Shown: positions 37,195 through 46,447, counted from the stretch's first letter. The stretch is 46,574 nt of DNA from Patiriisocius marinistellae (GCF_009014635.1 NZ_BKCF01000008.1:1-46574); one strand, 5' to 3'. Translations and numbers: made by a program. Notes: a model not told the origin generated them from the letters alone.

Positions 37195-39780
37195 TTGAAA
37201 TTACATACAAAATTATATAGCATTGTACTCTTTACAATGCTATCGGTTTTTTCAGCACAAGCACAAAAAAAAGAGCTTGACTCTGGTGTTAAATATGAAA
37301 TTAATGACATCAAAGTTATTGGAACACAAAGTTTCAATGAACAAACTGTTATTGCATTTACTGGCTTAAAAGTAGGTGAACGCATCTACATTCCTGGAGA
37401 GCGTTTAAGTGAAGTCACTAAAAAATTATGGGAACAAAATCTTTTTAGCGATATTGCTATCTATGTTGCTGCCATGGAGGAAGATATGGTTGATTTAGAA
37501 ATTTATATTGTTGAACTACCTAAGTTAAATAAAATCACCTTTGAAGGAAAAGGAATGCGCAAAGGGGTTGTTAAAGAAATCAAGAAAGAAACAGATCTTA
37601 AATCAGGTCTTAAAATCACTAAAAACTTACTTACGACAACCAAAAACAAAATTAAAAACAAATACGTAGAAAAAGGTTTTTATAATACTGAGGTTATTAT
37701 AACCACTACACCTGAAATTGACTCCACTGGTACCGAGATTGCTAAAAACATGAGCATACTCGTAGATAAAGGCAAACGTGTTAAAGTAAGTCCACTTGAA
37801 TTTGAAGGAAACGAAAACCTATCTGATGGTATATTAAGACGTTCCATGAAAAACACAAAACGAAGAAACCCTATACGATTGTGGAAAATGTCTAAATTCA
37901 CCGAAGCTGGCTATGAAGAAGATAAAGCTTCAATCATAGAAAAGTATAAGTCTAATGGATATAGAGATGCAAGAATAATTAGTGATAGTGTTTTTGAAAA
38001 AAACCGAAAAAATTTAGGTATTAATATAGAAATCGAAGAAGGACAAAAATATTATTTTGGGGATATAAAATTCTTAGGAAATAGTGTTTATACAGATGGT
38101 CAATTACGTCAAACATTAGGAATCACAAAAGGGGAAGTTTATAATGGTACATTACTAAAAAAACGTATTGAAGACAATACAGATCCAGAAGCTTTTGACT
38201 TAACAAACTTGTACCAAAATAATGGTTATTTATTCTCACAAATAAATGCTGTAGAAGTTGCCGTACGTCAAGACACTATTGATTATGAAATAAGAATACG
38301 TGAAGGAAAAAAGGCATATTTTGATCATATTACAGTAGTTGGGAATACTAAAACAAACGACCATGTCATTTATCGTGAATTAAGAACACGTCCTGGTCAA
38401 GAATATAGTAAGAGAGACGTTGTTCGTACCATTCGCGAATTAAGTCAACTTGGATTTTTTGATCCAGAACAAATTTCACCAAATTTTAAAAACGTAGACC
38501 CTAATAACGGTACTTTGGATATGGAATATTCAGTAGTTGAAAAAGGGTCTAGTCAAATTGAATTACAAGGTGGTTATGGTGGTGGTGGATTTGTAGGTAC
38601 GCTTGGACTTTCATTCAATAATTTTTCATTAAGAAATATCTTAAATAAAGAAGCATACACACCTATACCTATGGGAGATGGCCAAAAACTATCACTTCGC
38701 GCACAAGCCAGTAGTTTCTATCAAACATATAGTGTTTCATTGACAGAGCCTTGGCTAGGTGGCAAAAGGCCTGTACAACTAAGTACATCTTTCTCTCATA
38801 CAGTTCAATATCAGTATGATTTTCAAAATAGAGAAGCAGATCGTGATCAACGATTTTTAATTACAGGTGGATCTATAGGACTTGCTAAGAGACTGACTTG
38901 GCCCGACGACAGCTTTACTTTTTCTAATGCAATTAGCTTCCAGCATTATAATCTCAAAAACTATAGTACAAACTTGTTTACATTCCCTAATGGAGAATCA
39001 AACAATTTAGCTTACACTATAGGATTAAGTAGAAATAATGTAGGTAACAACCCTATATATCCTAAGTTTGGTGCAGATTTTAGCTTAACAGCAAAGCTCA
39101 CCCTTCCTTATTCTGCCTTTGATGGTGTTGATTACAGTCAACTTGCTGATGATAGAGCAGTTCAAGAATCAATACTATTAGACAATGATGCTACAGATGG
39201 CTCAAGAACAGATGCTGCTATTAGGCTCGGGGAAATTGATCAAAAAAGATTTAAATTATTAGAATACTATAAAATTAAATTTAGTGGTGACTGGTATACA
39301 AAACTTTATGGAGATTTAGTATTAAAAACAGGAACTGAATTTGGTTTCTTAGGAGCTTATAATAATGATAGAGGTACTGTTCCGTTTGAAAGATTTTTTG
39401 TTGGTGGTGACGGCCTTGGAGCTTATAGTTTAGATGGAAGAGAGGTTATTCAATTACGTGGATACCCTAACCAATCTTTATCTAGTCAAGATGGAAATAC
39501 CATTTTCAATAAATTTTCGTTAGAAGTTAGGTATCCAATTACATTGAAACAATTAGCATCAATTTATGTTCTTGGTTTTGCAGAAGGTGGAAACTCTTAT
39601 GATGGATTTAGAGATTATAATCCATTTAGTATTAAGAGGTCCGCTGGAGCAGGATTACGTATATTTATGCCCGCATTTGGATTACTAGGAATTGATTTTG
39701 GATACGGATTTGATCCAGTACTCGGTGGAGTTGAGCCTAATGGCTGGGAGACACACTTTATTATAGGACAACAATTTTAA
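37195..39780 (+). CDS. bamA: Outer membrane protein assembly factor BamA (Omp85)
   Basis: 861 residues from a TTG at 37195. This start has a purine-rich GGAG 10 nt upstream, does not overlap uppS, and begins the signal peptide directly (KLHTKLYSIVLFTMLSVFSAQA). A TTG at 37156 would give 874 residues and overlap uppS by 26 bp. The POTRA region covers about residues 30-430 (YEINDIKVIGTQSFNEQTV, KRVKVSPLEFEGNENL, YYFGDIKFLGNSVYT, AYFDHITVVGNTKTNDHV). A 16-strand barrel follows, with GGYGGGGFVGTLGLSFNNFSL and the conserved lid motif near FVGGDGLGAYSLDGREVIQLRGYP, ending in aromatic Phe (GQQF). It inserts beta-barrel proteins into the outer membrane. Confidence 0.96.
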   Translation: MKLHTKLYSIVLFTMLSVFSAQAQKKELDSGVKYEINDIKVIGTQSFNEQTVIAFTGLKVGERIYIPGERLSEVTKKLWEQNLFSDIAIYVAAMEEDMVDLEIYIVELPKLNKITFEGKGMRKGVVKEIKKETDLKSGLKITKNLLTTTKNKIKNKYVEKGFYNTEVIITTTPEIDSTGTEIAKNMSILVDKGKRVKVSPLEFEGNENLSDGILRRSMKNTKRRNPIRLWKMSKFTEAGYEEDKASIIEKYKSNGYRDARIISDSVFEKNRKNLGINIEIEEGQKYYFGDIKFLGNSVYTDGQLRQTLGITKGEVYNGTLLKKRIEDNTDPEAFDLTNLYQNNGYLFSQINAVEVAVRQDTIDYEIRIREGKKAYFDHITVVGNTKTNDHVIYRELRTRPGQEYSKRDVVRTIRELSQLGFFDPEQISPNFKNVDPNNGTLDMEYSVVEKGSSQIELQGGYGGGGFVGTLGLSFNNFSLRNILNKEAYTPIPMGDGQKLSLRAQASSFYQTYSVSLTEPWLGGKRPVQLSTSFSHTVQYQYDFQNREADRDQRFLITGGSIGLAKRLTWPDDSFTFSNAISFQHYNLKNYSTNLFTFPNGESNNLAYTIGLSRNNVGNNPIYPKFGADFSLTAKLTLPYSAFDGVDYSQLADDRAVQESILLDNDATDGSRTDAAIRLGEIDQKRFKLLEYYKIKFSGDWYTKLYGDLVLKTGTEFGFLGAYNNDRGTVPFERFFVGGDGLGAYSLDGREVIQLRGYPNQSLSSQDGNTIFNKFSLEVRYPITLKQLASIYVLGFAEGGNSYDGFRDYNPFSIKRSAGAGLRIFMPAFGLLGIDFGYGFDPVLGGVEPNGWETHFIIGQQF

Positions 39781-39815
39781 TTTGGCACGATATTTTCTTA
39801 ACCATAACCATCACT

Positions 39816-40691
39816 ATGAAAACTAAACAATTTTTACTTTTAGCGATCACTTTAATGACTGTTACATTTGCAGCACAAGCCCAAAGAGGTGTGCGCATAG
39901 GGTATATTGATATGGAATATATTCTTGAAAATGTTCCAGAATACAAAGAAGCATCTACTCAATTAGACGGGAAAGTGCAACGCTGGAAATCAGATATTGA
40001 AAAAAAGCAAAAAGAAGTTGATTTAATGAAATTGAATCTTACAAACGAGCGTGTTCTTTTGACTAAAGAACTTATTGAAGAACGTGAAGAGGAAATTAAA
40101 ATTAAAGACGACGAAATGATTAAATATCAACAAGATCGTTTTGGTCCAGGTGGGGATTTAGTTATTCAAAGAAGACAATTAGTGCAACCTATTCAAGACC
40201 AAGTTTTTAATATTGTTCAAGAAGTAGCTGAAGGAAAAAAATACGATTTTATCTTTGACAAATCTGCAGATGTGGTAATGCTTTTTGCTGCAGAAAGAAA
40301 TGATATAAGCGACATCGTTTTAAGAAGCATTAACAGAGCAGAAAAAAGAAAAGAAGCCGTAAATAAAAGAGAGAAAAGAGAAATACAGCAACGTGATGAT
40401 CTTTCTATGGAGGAAGATAAAGAAGTTACAAAAAGAGAAGTTGAAAATGAAGCTAAAAAAAGTGCTCGTCAACAAATTATGGACGAACGTAAAAGAGAAC
40501 GTGATTCTATAAGAGCTGCTAAAAAAGCTGAGTATGACGCAAAGAGAGCTAGACTTTTAGCCAAGAGACAACGTGTAAGAGACTCAATAAAAGCAGTAAG
40601 AGCAGGACAACCTTGGCCACCAGAAAGTAATACCAACAGTGAAGGTGGTAATGGAGCGCCAGGCTTACCTGACGGAGAAGGAGGAAATTAA
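39816..40691 (+). CDS. OmpH/Skp-family periplasmic chaperone with a long charged tail
   Basis: 291 residues. Signal peptide 1-22 (LLAITLMTVTFAAQAQ). The Skp/OmpH core follows to about residue 165: RIGYIDMEYILENVPEYKEAS, long alpha-helical arms, and YDFIFDKSADVVMLFA. Unlike its neighbour it carries about 120 extra residues: a coiled-coil tail very rich in Lys, Arg and Glu and a Gly/Pro/Asn-rich end. It probably holds unfolded outer membrane proteins on the way to BamA, encoded 35 bp upstream. The role of the tail is unknown; a basic helix could contact the peptidoglycan, membrane or cargo. Confidence 0.9.
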   Translation: MKTKQFLLLAITLMTVTFAAQAQRGVRIGYIDMEYILENVPEYKEASTQLDGKVQRWKSDIEKKQKEVDLMKLNLTNERVLLTKELIEEREEEIKIKDDEMIKYQQDRFGPGGDLVIQRRQLVQPIQDQVFNIVQEVAEGKKYDFIFDKSADVVMLFAAERNDISDIVLRSINRAEKRKEAVNKREKREIQQRDDLSMEEDKEVTKREVENEAKKSARQQIMDERKRERDSIRAAKKAEYDAKRARLLAKRQRVRDSIKAVRAGQPWPPESNTNSEGGNGAPGLPDGEGGN

Positions 40692-40740
40692 AAAAATAGT
40701 AACCTAAATTTTATATAACACTTAATTTAATACAATTACA

Positions 40741-41250
40741 ATGAAAACAATGAAATCATTATTCTTAGCAGTAGTACTTTTTGTAGGAGCTACAAGTTTT
40801 ATGAACGCTCAGTCAAAGACAGCTCACATCGACACTCAAGCGTTAGTTGAAGCAATGCCAGAAATGAAAGCAGCACAAAATCAATTAGAAAAACTGCAAA
40901 AAACATACGACACTTCTATCAAAGACATGGTAAAAGAGTTTGAAGCAAAAGTTAAGCAATACGGTAGCGAAGAAACTACTAAAACAAATGAAGAAAATGC
41001 AAAGCGCGTACAAGAAGTACAAGGCATGGAGCGTAACATCGCTGCATACAGACAACAAGCTTTACAAGACCTTCAAAAGAAAGAAGTTGATGTGTATCAG
41101 CCTATTCTAGAAAAAGCACGTACAGCAATTCAAAAAGTAGCAAGAGCTAAAGGATATCAGTATGTTCTTGACTCTGCAACTGGTAACGGAGTAATCCTTG
41201 CTGATGGTTTTGACTTAATAAATGACGTTAAAAAGGAATTAGGAATTTAA
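40741..41250 (+). CDS. OmpH/Skp-family periplasmic chaperone
   Basis: 169 residues, the usual Skp length. Signal peptide 1-21 (SLFLAVVLFVGATSFMNAQ), then TAHIDTQALVEAMPEMKAAQNQLEKL, a charged coiled-coil region at about 45-115, and the C-terminal strand segment KGYQYVLDSATGNGVILADG. It is the second of two adjacent Skp-type genes after bamA, an order kept across Bacteroidota, and the unit ends in a terminator 23 bp downstream. Expected to form trimers that hold outer membrane proteins in the periplasm. Confidence 0.93.
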   Translation: MKTMKSLFLAVVLFVGATSFMNAQSKTAHIDTQALVEAMPEMKAAQNQLEKLQKTYDTSIKDMVKEFEAKVKQYGSEETTKTNEENAKRVQEVQGMERNIAAYRQQALQDLQKKEVDVYQPILEKARTAIQKVARAKGYQYVLDSATGNGVILADGFDLINDVKKELGI

Positions 41251-41272
41251 TACCCCCTAATCTCATAAAATT

Positions 41273-41310
41273 AAAATCCCAATTCACTATAAGTGGTTTG
41301 GGATTTTTTT
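41273..41310 (+). terminator. Intrinsic terminator after the ompH genes
   Basis: AAAATCCCAA (41273-41282) pairs with TTGGGATTTT (41298-41307), with an inner CACT/AGTG stem, and a T-run follows. It closes the envelope cluster before murI. Confidence 0.87.
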
Positions 41311-41421
41311 ATTCTGAAATTTTAAACATTAGAAAAATTTCTAAAGATTTTAAAACCTACGTTCTTAAATAATTTTCACACAAAACAAATACCTAAAACC
41401 CGAAACATTATCTTTACAATA

Positions 41422-42213
41422 ATGAATAAAGAGGCTCCCATAGGTATATTTGATTCTGGTGTAGGCGGTACTTCCATCTGGAAAGAGATACATGCCTTAC
41501 TTCCATTTGAAAACACTATCTATCTAGCAGATAGTAGAAACGCACCTTACGGGTATAAATCTGCCCAAGAAATCCTCCAACTCTCTATTAAAAATACAGA
41601 ACAGTTATTAAAAATGGGATGTAAAATAATCGTCGTTGCTTGCAACACTGCAACTACAAATGCGATAGATTATCTAAGAAAAAACTACAATGTGCAAATT
41701 ATAGGTATTGAACCAGCAATTAAACCAGCCGCGTTACAAACAACTACAAAAAGCATAGGTATACTAGCCACAAAAGGCACACTAAGCAGCGCATTGTTTC
41801 ACAAAACATCACAAGCATTTGCAAAGGATTTAAAAGTTGTAGAGGTCATAGGAGAAGGATTAGTGCCACTCATAGAAAAAGGAGCTCTAAAAAGCCCTCA
41901 AATGACAGCGCTTTTACAAAAGCTTTTAGCCCCCATGATAGCTGTAAACATTGACCACCTAGTTTTAGGTTGTAGCCACTATCCATACTTAATTCCGCAA
42001 CTAGTAAAATTACTCCCTAAAAGTGTGAAAATTATTGATAGTGGTGGCGCTGTAGCTAGACATACACAAAGATTATTAATAGAAAATAAACTTTTAAATA
42101 CTTCGGAAACGGAACCTTGCCTTGAATTTTTCAGTAATTCGAAAACTGATACCCTAGCATTACTATTAAATTTGTATAAAAACAAGATAAATATTACAAA
42201 TCTAAATTTTTAG
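41422..42213 (+). CDS. murI: Glutamate racemase
   Basis: 263 residues. It converts L- to D-glutamate for peptidoglycan. Landmarks are GIFDSGVGGTS with Asp11, YLADSRNAPYGYKS, the first catalytic cysteine Cys74 in VVACNTATTNA, and the second near 184 in LVLGCSHYPYL. It lies 171 bp after ompH, beyond a terminator, so it probably has its own promoter; a weak TATCTTTA element is at about 41409. The 9-mer motif occurs in the gene at 42101 and, inverted, just after it at 42236. Confidence 0.97.
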   Translation: MNKEAPIGIFDSGVGGTSIWKEIHALLPFENTIYLADSRNAPYGYKSAQEILQLSIKNTEQLLKMGCKIIVVACNTATTNAIDYLRKNYNVQIIGIEPAIKPAALQTTTKSIGILATKGTLSSALFHKTSQAFAKDLKVVEVIGEGLVPLIEKGALKSPQMTALLQKLLAPMIAVNIDHLVLGCSHYPYLIPQLVKLLPKSVKIIDSGGAVARHTQRLLIENKLLNTSETEPCLEFFSNSKTDTLALLLNLYKNKINITNLNF

Positions 42214-42261
42214 CAGATTAAATGGTTGTCTAATATTTCCGAAGAAATTTTAAAGAATATT

Positions 42262-42993
42262 TTAACCAAAGAAAGATAACAACTCCTTTTTGCGAGATGG
42301 ACTTACCATTACTTGCTTTCCGTTAGATAAGACTACGCTCCCTCCTTTTCCCTTTTTATATTCTACAACTGCATTGACATTTACTAGATATGATTTATGA
42401 ACGCGTGCAAAACCATTTTCTTTTAAAATATCTTCAAAGTATTTGAGTGTTTTGCTAACGAGTTTCTTTTTATCACCAACGTAAATATTTGTATAATTAT
42501 CATCTGCTTGACAATATAAAATATCGTTTATTTGAAGAACCTCAAATCCGTTTTGGAGGGGTATTGTAATTTTACCGGCTACTTGATTAACTTTAGGTTG
42601 TAGAACGACATCCTGTAATTCATTCTCTTTTTGTTTTATTTCGGCAACGTAATCCACCGCTTCTATGAGTTTGTCAATAGAGATGGGTTTAAGCAAATAA
42701 TATGCAGCATGGGCATTTAGAGCATCAATAGCATAATGATTGTATGCCGTTACAAAAACGGTTTCAAACTGGCGGTCTCCTACTTTGTCTAACAAATCAA
42801 AAGCATTTCCGTAGGGCATTTCTACGTCAAGAAAAACTAAATCTAATTCATGGTTACGAATAAGTATGAGTGCTTCTTCTACGTTGCTTGCCTCTCCTTT
42901 AATAGTCACCTTTGGGCAATATTTAGCAATATAGTTGCGTAGAATCTCCCTACTTGTTTCCTCATCTTCTACAATTATTGCGTTCAAATTCAT
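42262..42993 (-). CDS. LytTR-family response regulator
   Basis: 243 residues. The receiver domain (1-120) has the acidic pair ED at 9-10, the phosphate acceptor Asp56 in LVFLDVEMP and the Lys in YYLLKPISI near 102. The LytTR DNA-binding domain (about 140-243) has the features ITIPLQNGFEVLQINDILYCQADDNYTNIY and FARVHKSYLVNVNAV. It is encoded 16 bp after its likely partner, a LytS-like kinase. LytTR regulators bind short direct repeats; the target genes are unknown, and the adjacent T9SS locus is only one candidate. Confidence 0.95.
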   Translation of the reverse strand: MNLNAIIVEDEETSREILRNYIAKYCPKVTIKGEASNVEEALILIRNHELDLVFLDVEMPYGNAFDLLDKVGDRQFETVFVTAYNHYAIDALNAHAAYYLLKPISIDKLIEAVDYVAEIKQKENELQDVVLQPKVNQVAGKITIPLQNGFEVLQINDILYCQADDNYTNIYVGDKKKLVSKTLKYFEDILKENGFARVHKSYLVNVNAVVEYKKGKGGSVVLSNGKQVMVSPSRKKELLSFFG

Positions 42994-43009
42994 ACAACTT
43001 GTTTAAAAA

Positions 43010-45196
43010 TTAATCTTTTTTTACCATAAGGACTACGCGTGTACCTTCGGTATTTTCTTGAACATCGGTGATAGTTACATCTACTTTATCTTTATACATT
43101 TCGTTAAGGATAGAAATTCGTTTTTTTATATTTCCCATCCCTTTTGATTTTTGCTTTTTTTGATTTTCGGTTTTAAAACCTGCAGATTTTGCTCTTCCTA
43201 TTCCGTCGTCCTCAATAGTAATTTTTACTGTTGAATCATTAACTTTCTTAAAGTCAATAACCAAATGTCCACGCTCTTCTTTATATCGCAATCCATGCCA
43301 CACAGCATTTTCAACATAGGGTTGCAACAACATAGGGGGTATAACAAAATCATCATGTAATAATTTTTCGTCTACATTTATTGCATAATCAAACTTATCC
43401 TTAAAACGGAAATGTTCTAGCTTTGTATAAATTTCAAGCAATTCAATTTCTTTAGTGAGCGGAATAAAATCTTCTTCACTATTCTCTAAAACCGAACGCA
43501 TCAATTGTGAAAATTCACTCAAATATTTATTTGCTGCTCGTTCATCATTTGTAGCAATAAAACTATTAACCGAATTCAAAGCATTAAAAATAAAATGTGG
43601 ATTCATTTGCGAACGCAGTGATTTAAGTGCTAATAAATTATTTGCAAACTTTTGCTGCTTGATGTTTTTAAATTGAGTGTATGCTGTAAATAACAACAAT
43701 AAAGCAATCACTATTAATGAACCAATAATCCATTGTTGGGTACGATTATTTGTCTCAATGAGTTCTTGATTTTCAAATGCTAATTTATATCTACTCTCAT
43801 TTAATTCGCGTTCGTTTTCAAGACCTGCAATTCTGTTTTGTTTCGTTAAAATTTCGCGAGAAAATCTTGCCGCTTGTGAAATTTCTTGCTCCTTTTTAAT
43901 GTAAAGCTCATCAACAACTTCAACATAGCGCTCATAACCTTCTGCCGCTTTATCAAACTCACCTATGTCTCTATATACTTCAGACAATTTTCGTCTTGCA
44001 TCTTTTTCAACATATAAATCTGCTTTTTCATCAGCTTCTTCAATACTTCGCTCTAAGTATGGGATTGCCTCTGCATATTTTTCTTGACCAATAAAAGCAT
44101 TAGCTATTTTATAATTTTGACGTTGTGGTGAAAGTGCCGGATTGTCTTCAATACTTTCATCATTCTTTGATATATTCTCAACTTCGGTCAATGTTTCTTC
44201 TCTAAGCTCAATCTCCTTTTCGTATTCACCATTTAGATTATAAAAATCTGCTACTTTATTTTTCTCTTCGGTAGCACGTTTTGGACTTTCTTTTTTTGAC
44301 AAGTCCAGTGAATTTCCGAAGTAATTGTTTGCATCTTGTTTATTTCCGCTTTGCGAATATGCGACAGCTATTTTAGAGTTTAAATCTATTACAGAGGGTT
44401 TAAAATCATTTTCAGAGGCTATTTTTAATGCTTTTTTAAAATTAGAAATACCGGTGTTTGTTTCGCCTATGGCAGTGTATATATCTCCCAATCCTTCAAA
44501 CACGGCTATTTTTTGAATTTCTGTAAGCGTTTTTTGTTGTAGAATTTTATAAAGTGAAATTGCTTCTTGGTAGTTTTTATTTTTAGTAAAAGAAACAGCC
44601 AATTTTATATTTCTTCTATTTGTTGATTGATTGACAATGCTTCTTTTATAATTTTCACTTGCTAAATCATAAAGTTGCCAAAACATGTAAGTATCTCCAA
44701 GGGTTTCAAAAGCTAGACTTTTTTGTAGTGCAGTAGGCGTTTTTCCTGTATCACTTTGTAGTGCTTTTGTTATGTACTCTATACTTTTTTCTGCATCCCG
44801 CTTAGAGAAAAACTTTGCTGAATCTAAATAAACAATAAAATTATTTTGACTATTAAATCTCCTCTTATTAGTTTTAGTTAAATGTAATTGGCTTTCAACT
44901 AAAATAGTGACATTTTCTTTGGTGTTTACTTCGTAATACACTGTTTTAAACGCATCACTTTTGATAACTAAGTTGTCACCTAAACTTGCATTAATAATAA
45001 ATGAACCATCTGCAATAGTTGTGGTATAATCACCGCCTTCTATCTCAACATTTACTTTAAAGATAGGTGCATTTGAATCTTTCTCAAGCACTTTACCCTT
45101 TAGCCGAAATGTATTTTCTGAATATTTTTTCACCTGTCCATTAACACTAAAGGTGAGTAATGAAAGCATAAAAAAGACTATTACTAATTTATTCAT
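43010..45196 (-). CDS. Sensor histidine kinase with carboxypeptidase-like and TPR domains (LytS type)
   Basis: 728 residues. Signal peptide 1-20 (VIVFFMLSLLTFSVNGQ), then a carboxypeptidase-D-regulatory-like beta domain (FRLKGKVLEKDSNAPIF, TTTIADGSFII) at about 30-105. A long TPR solenoid covers about 115-450 (repeated GDIYTAIGETNTGISNFKKALKIA-type helices), then a coiled coil, one membrane span near 488-508 and the kinase core: QMNPHFIFNALNSVNSF with the phospho-His near 535, PPMLLQPYVENAVWHGL and IEDDGIGRAKS for ATP binding. The sensor region faces the periplasm. It is co-transcribed with the LytTR regulator. Signal unknown. Confidence 0.93.
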   Translation of the reverse strand: MNKLVIVFFMLSLLTFSVNGQVKKYSENTFRLKGKVLEKDSNAPIFKVNVEIEGGDYTTTIADGSFIINASLGDNLVIKSDAFKTVYYEVNTKENVTILVESQLHLTKTNKRRFNSQNNFIVYLDSAKFFSKRDAEKSIEYITKALQSDTGKTPTALQKSLAFETLGDTYMFWQLYDLASENYKRSIVNQSTNRRNIKLAVSFTKNKNYQEAISLYKILQQKTLTEIQKIAVFEGLGDIYTAIGETNTGISNFKKALKIASENDFKPSVIDLNSKIAVAYSQSGNKQDANNYFGNSLDLSKKESPKRATEEKNKVADFYNLNGEYEKEIELREETLTEVENISKNDESIEDNPALSPQRQNYKIANAFIGQEKYAEAIPYLERSIEEADEKADLYVEKDARRKLSEVYRDIGEFDKAAEGYERYVEVVDELYIKKEQEISQAARFSREILTKQNRIAGLENERELNESRYKLAFENQELIETNNRTQQWIIGSLIVIALLLLFTAYTQFKNIKQQKFANNLLALKSLRSQMNPHFIFNALNSVNSFIATNDERAANKYLSEFSQLMRSVLENSEEDFIPLTKEIELLEIYTKLEHFRFKDKFDYAINVDEKLLHDDFVIPPMLLQPYVENAVWHGLRYKEERGHLVIDFKKVNDSTVKITIEDDGIGRAKSAGFKTENQKKQKSKGMGNIKKRISILNEMYKDKVDVTITDVQENTEGTRVVLMVKKD

Positions 45197-45371
45197 AATA
45201 ATTTAAAAAGTAAACATACATACATTATAAGAGGATAAAAAATACACTATTCCCTAATCATAAATTTAATCACATCAATTTACCTAGTTTACTCATTTAA
45301 AATAACCATTTGCTAACTGAAAGTTCGATCTTACTCAAGAACTGTTTTAAATTAAAAAATATTATTCCATT

Positions 45372-45399
45372 AAAAAAGCCTCTTTAAAAGAGGCTTTTT
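45372..45399 (-). terminator. Intrinsic terminator after the PorP/SprF gene
   Basis: The 12-bp stem AAAAAGCCTCTT (45373-45384) pairs with AAGAGGCTTTTT (45388-45399), with a very short loop. On the minus strand a U-run follows, 2 bp past the stop codon. Confidence 0.88.
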
Positions 45400-45401
45400 A
45401 A

Positions 45402-46424
45402 TTAATTTACTGCTGGACAATTACAGTCATATGGTTCAGGTCTATTCCCTAAGAAATCATACCCTAATGTTATTTGATGAAAACCACCGTTTGCAAATTT
45501 CACTTCACCAAGTTGTATGCTATACGTATATGCGAATACAAATTGTTTATAATTAACTCCTATCACTGGAGTTATCAATTGTTGCTTTTGTGCGTCAATT
45601 TGACCTGTACTTATAAACTCCGCACCATCAAAACTTCTTCTGTATGACAATGCTCCCCATAATTTACCAAAATCCATTTCTCGGTATGCCTTAAAGTTTA
45701 CATCAAATGCTTGCTCACCCGTTGCTTCAGAAAATTGAAACAAAAATGATGGCTCATAACTCCACGTAGAGCCGTAGCTACCTATAGCATAAGCCGCTGA
45801 AATTAAATAACGCCTTTGATTGTTTGACTCATTTCGAGGATCGTATAAGTCTCTATTCTGAAATATTAAATTCTTTACAGTGAAATGAGATGAAAAATTT
45901 AAAAAGTTATACGACAAACTTGCATCTATATTAAAGTAAGAACTAGATTGCTCAATTCCACCTAATGAAATAGCTGGATCAAAATTATCATTGTCTGGAT
46001 AAGAAGTAGCAAATGTAGATTCATCTAATCTATTTTGAGATAACCCTGCACTTAAACCAAAAGACAATTGATTTAAATCTGCATCTGTTCTAGAAAACAT
46101 TAAATGGTATGCAAAAGTAAGGTACCCACCAGATTGTGAATGAAATCCATTCTTATCACTATAAACGATTCCTCCTAATCCTATTCGTTCTCCCACTCTG
46201 GCATTAAAACTCAAGGTTTGTAAATTAGGAGCTTCATCTTGATCGAACCACTGCTGCCTTGCTGTCAATCTCACTTGATTATGACTTGCAGCACCCGCCA
46301 TGGATGGATGTAATATATATAGATTATCACTAAGATATTCTTGATATAAAGGTATTCCGTCTTGAGAAAACGCAAATTGGCTTAATAGCAGGAATAATAC
46401 AATGTAGGTCTTTTTAATTTTCAT
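45402..46424 (-). CDS. Type IX secretion system membrane protein, PorP/SprF family
   Basis: 340 residues. Signal peptide 1-20 (YIVLFLLLSQFAFSQ), then the family opening DGIPLYQEYLSDNLYILHPSMAGAASHNQVRLTARQQW, GLGGIVYSDKNGF and many amphipathic beta strands, ending with the GFHQITLGYDF strand and a Cys-containing tail (CNCPAVN). SprF-type proteins are needed to bring their partner adhesin to the cell surface. It sits 23 bp after the stop codon of a gene ending in a type-B sorting domain, the standard SprB-SprF arrangement, so that protein is its likely cargo. Confidence 0.93.
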   Translation of the reverse strand: MKIKKTYIVLFLLLSQFAFSQDGIPLYQEYLSDNLYILHPSMAGAASHNQVRLTARQQWFDQDEAPNLQTLSFNARVGERIGLGGIVYSDKNGFHSQSGGYLTFAYHLMFSRTDADLNQLSFGLSAGLSQNRLDESTFATSYPDNDNFDPAISLGGIEQSSSYFNIDASLSYNFLNFSSHFTVKNLIFQNRDLYDPRNESNNQRRYLISAAYAIGSYGSTWSYEPSFLFQFSEATGEQAFDVNFKAYREMDFGKLWGALSYRRSFDGAEFISTGQIDAQKQQLITPVIGVNYKQFVFAYTYSIQLGEVKFANGGFHQITLGYDFLGNRPEPYDCNCPAVN

Positions 46425-46447
46425 AGTTTTCTTAATCTAATTCTATC

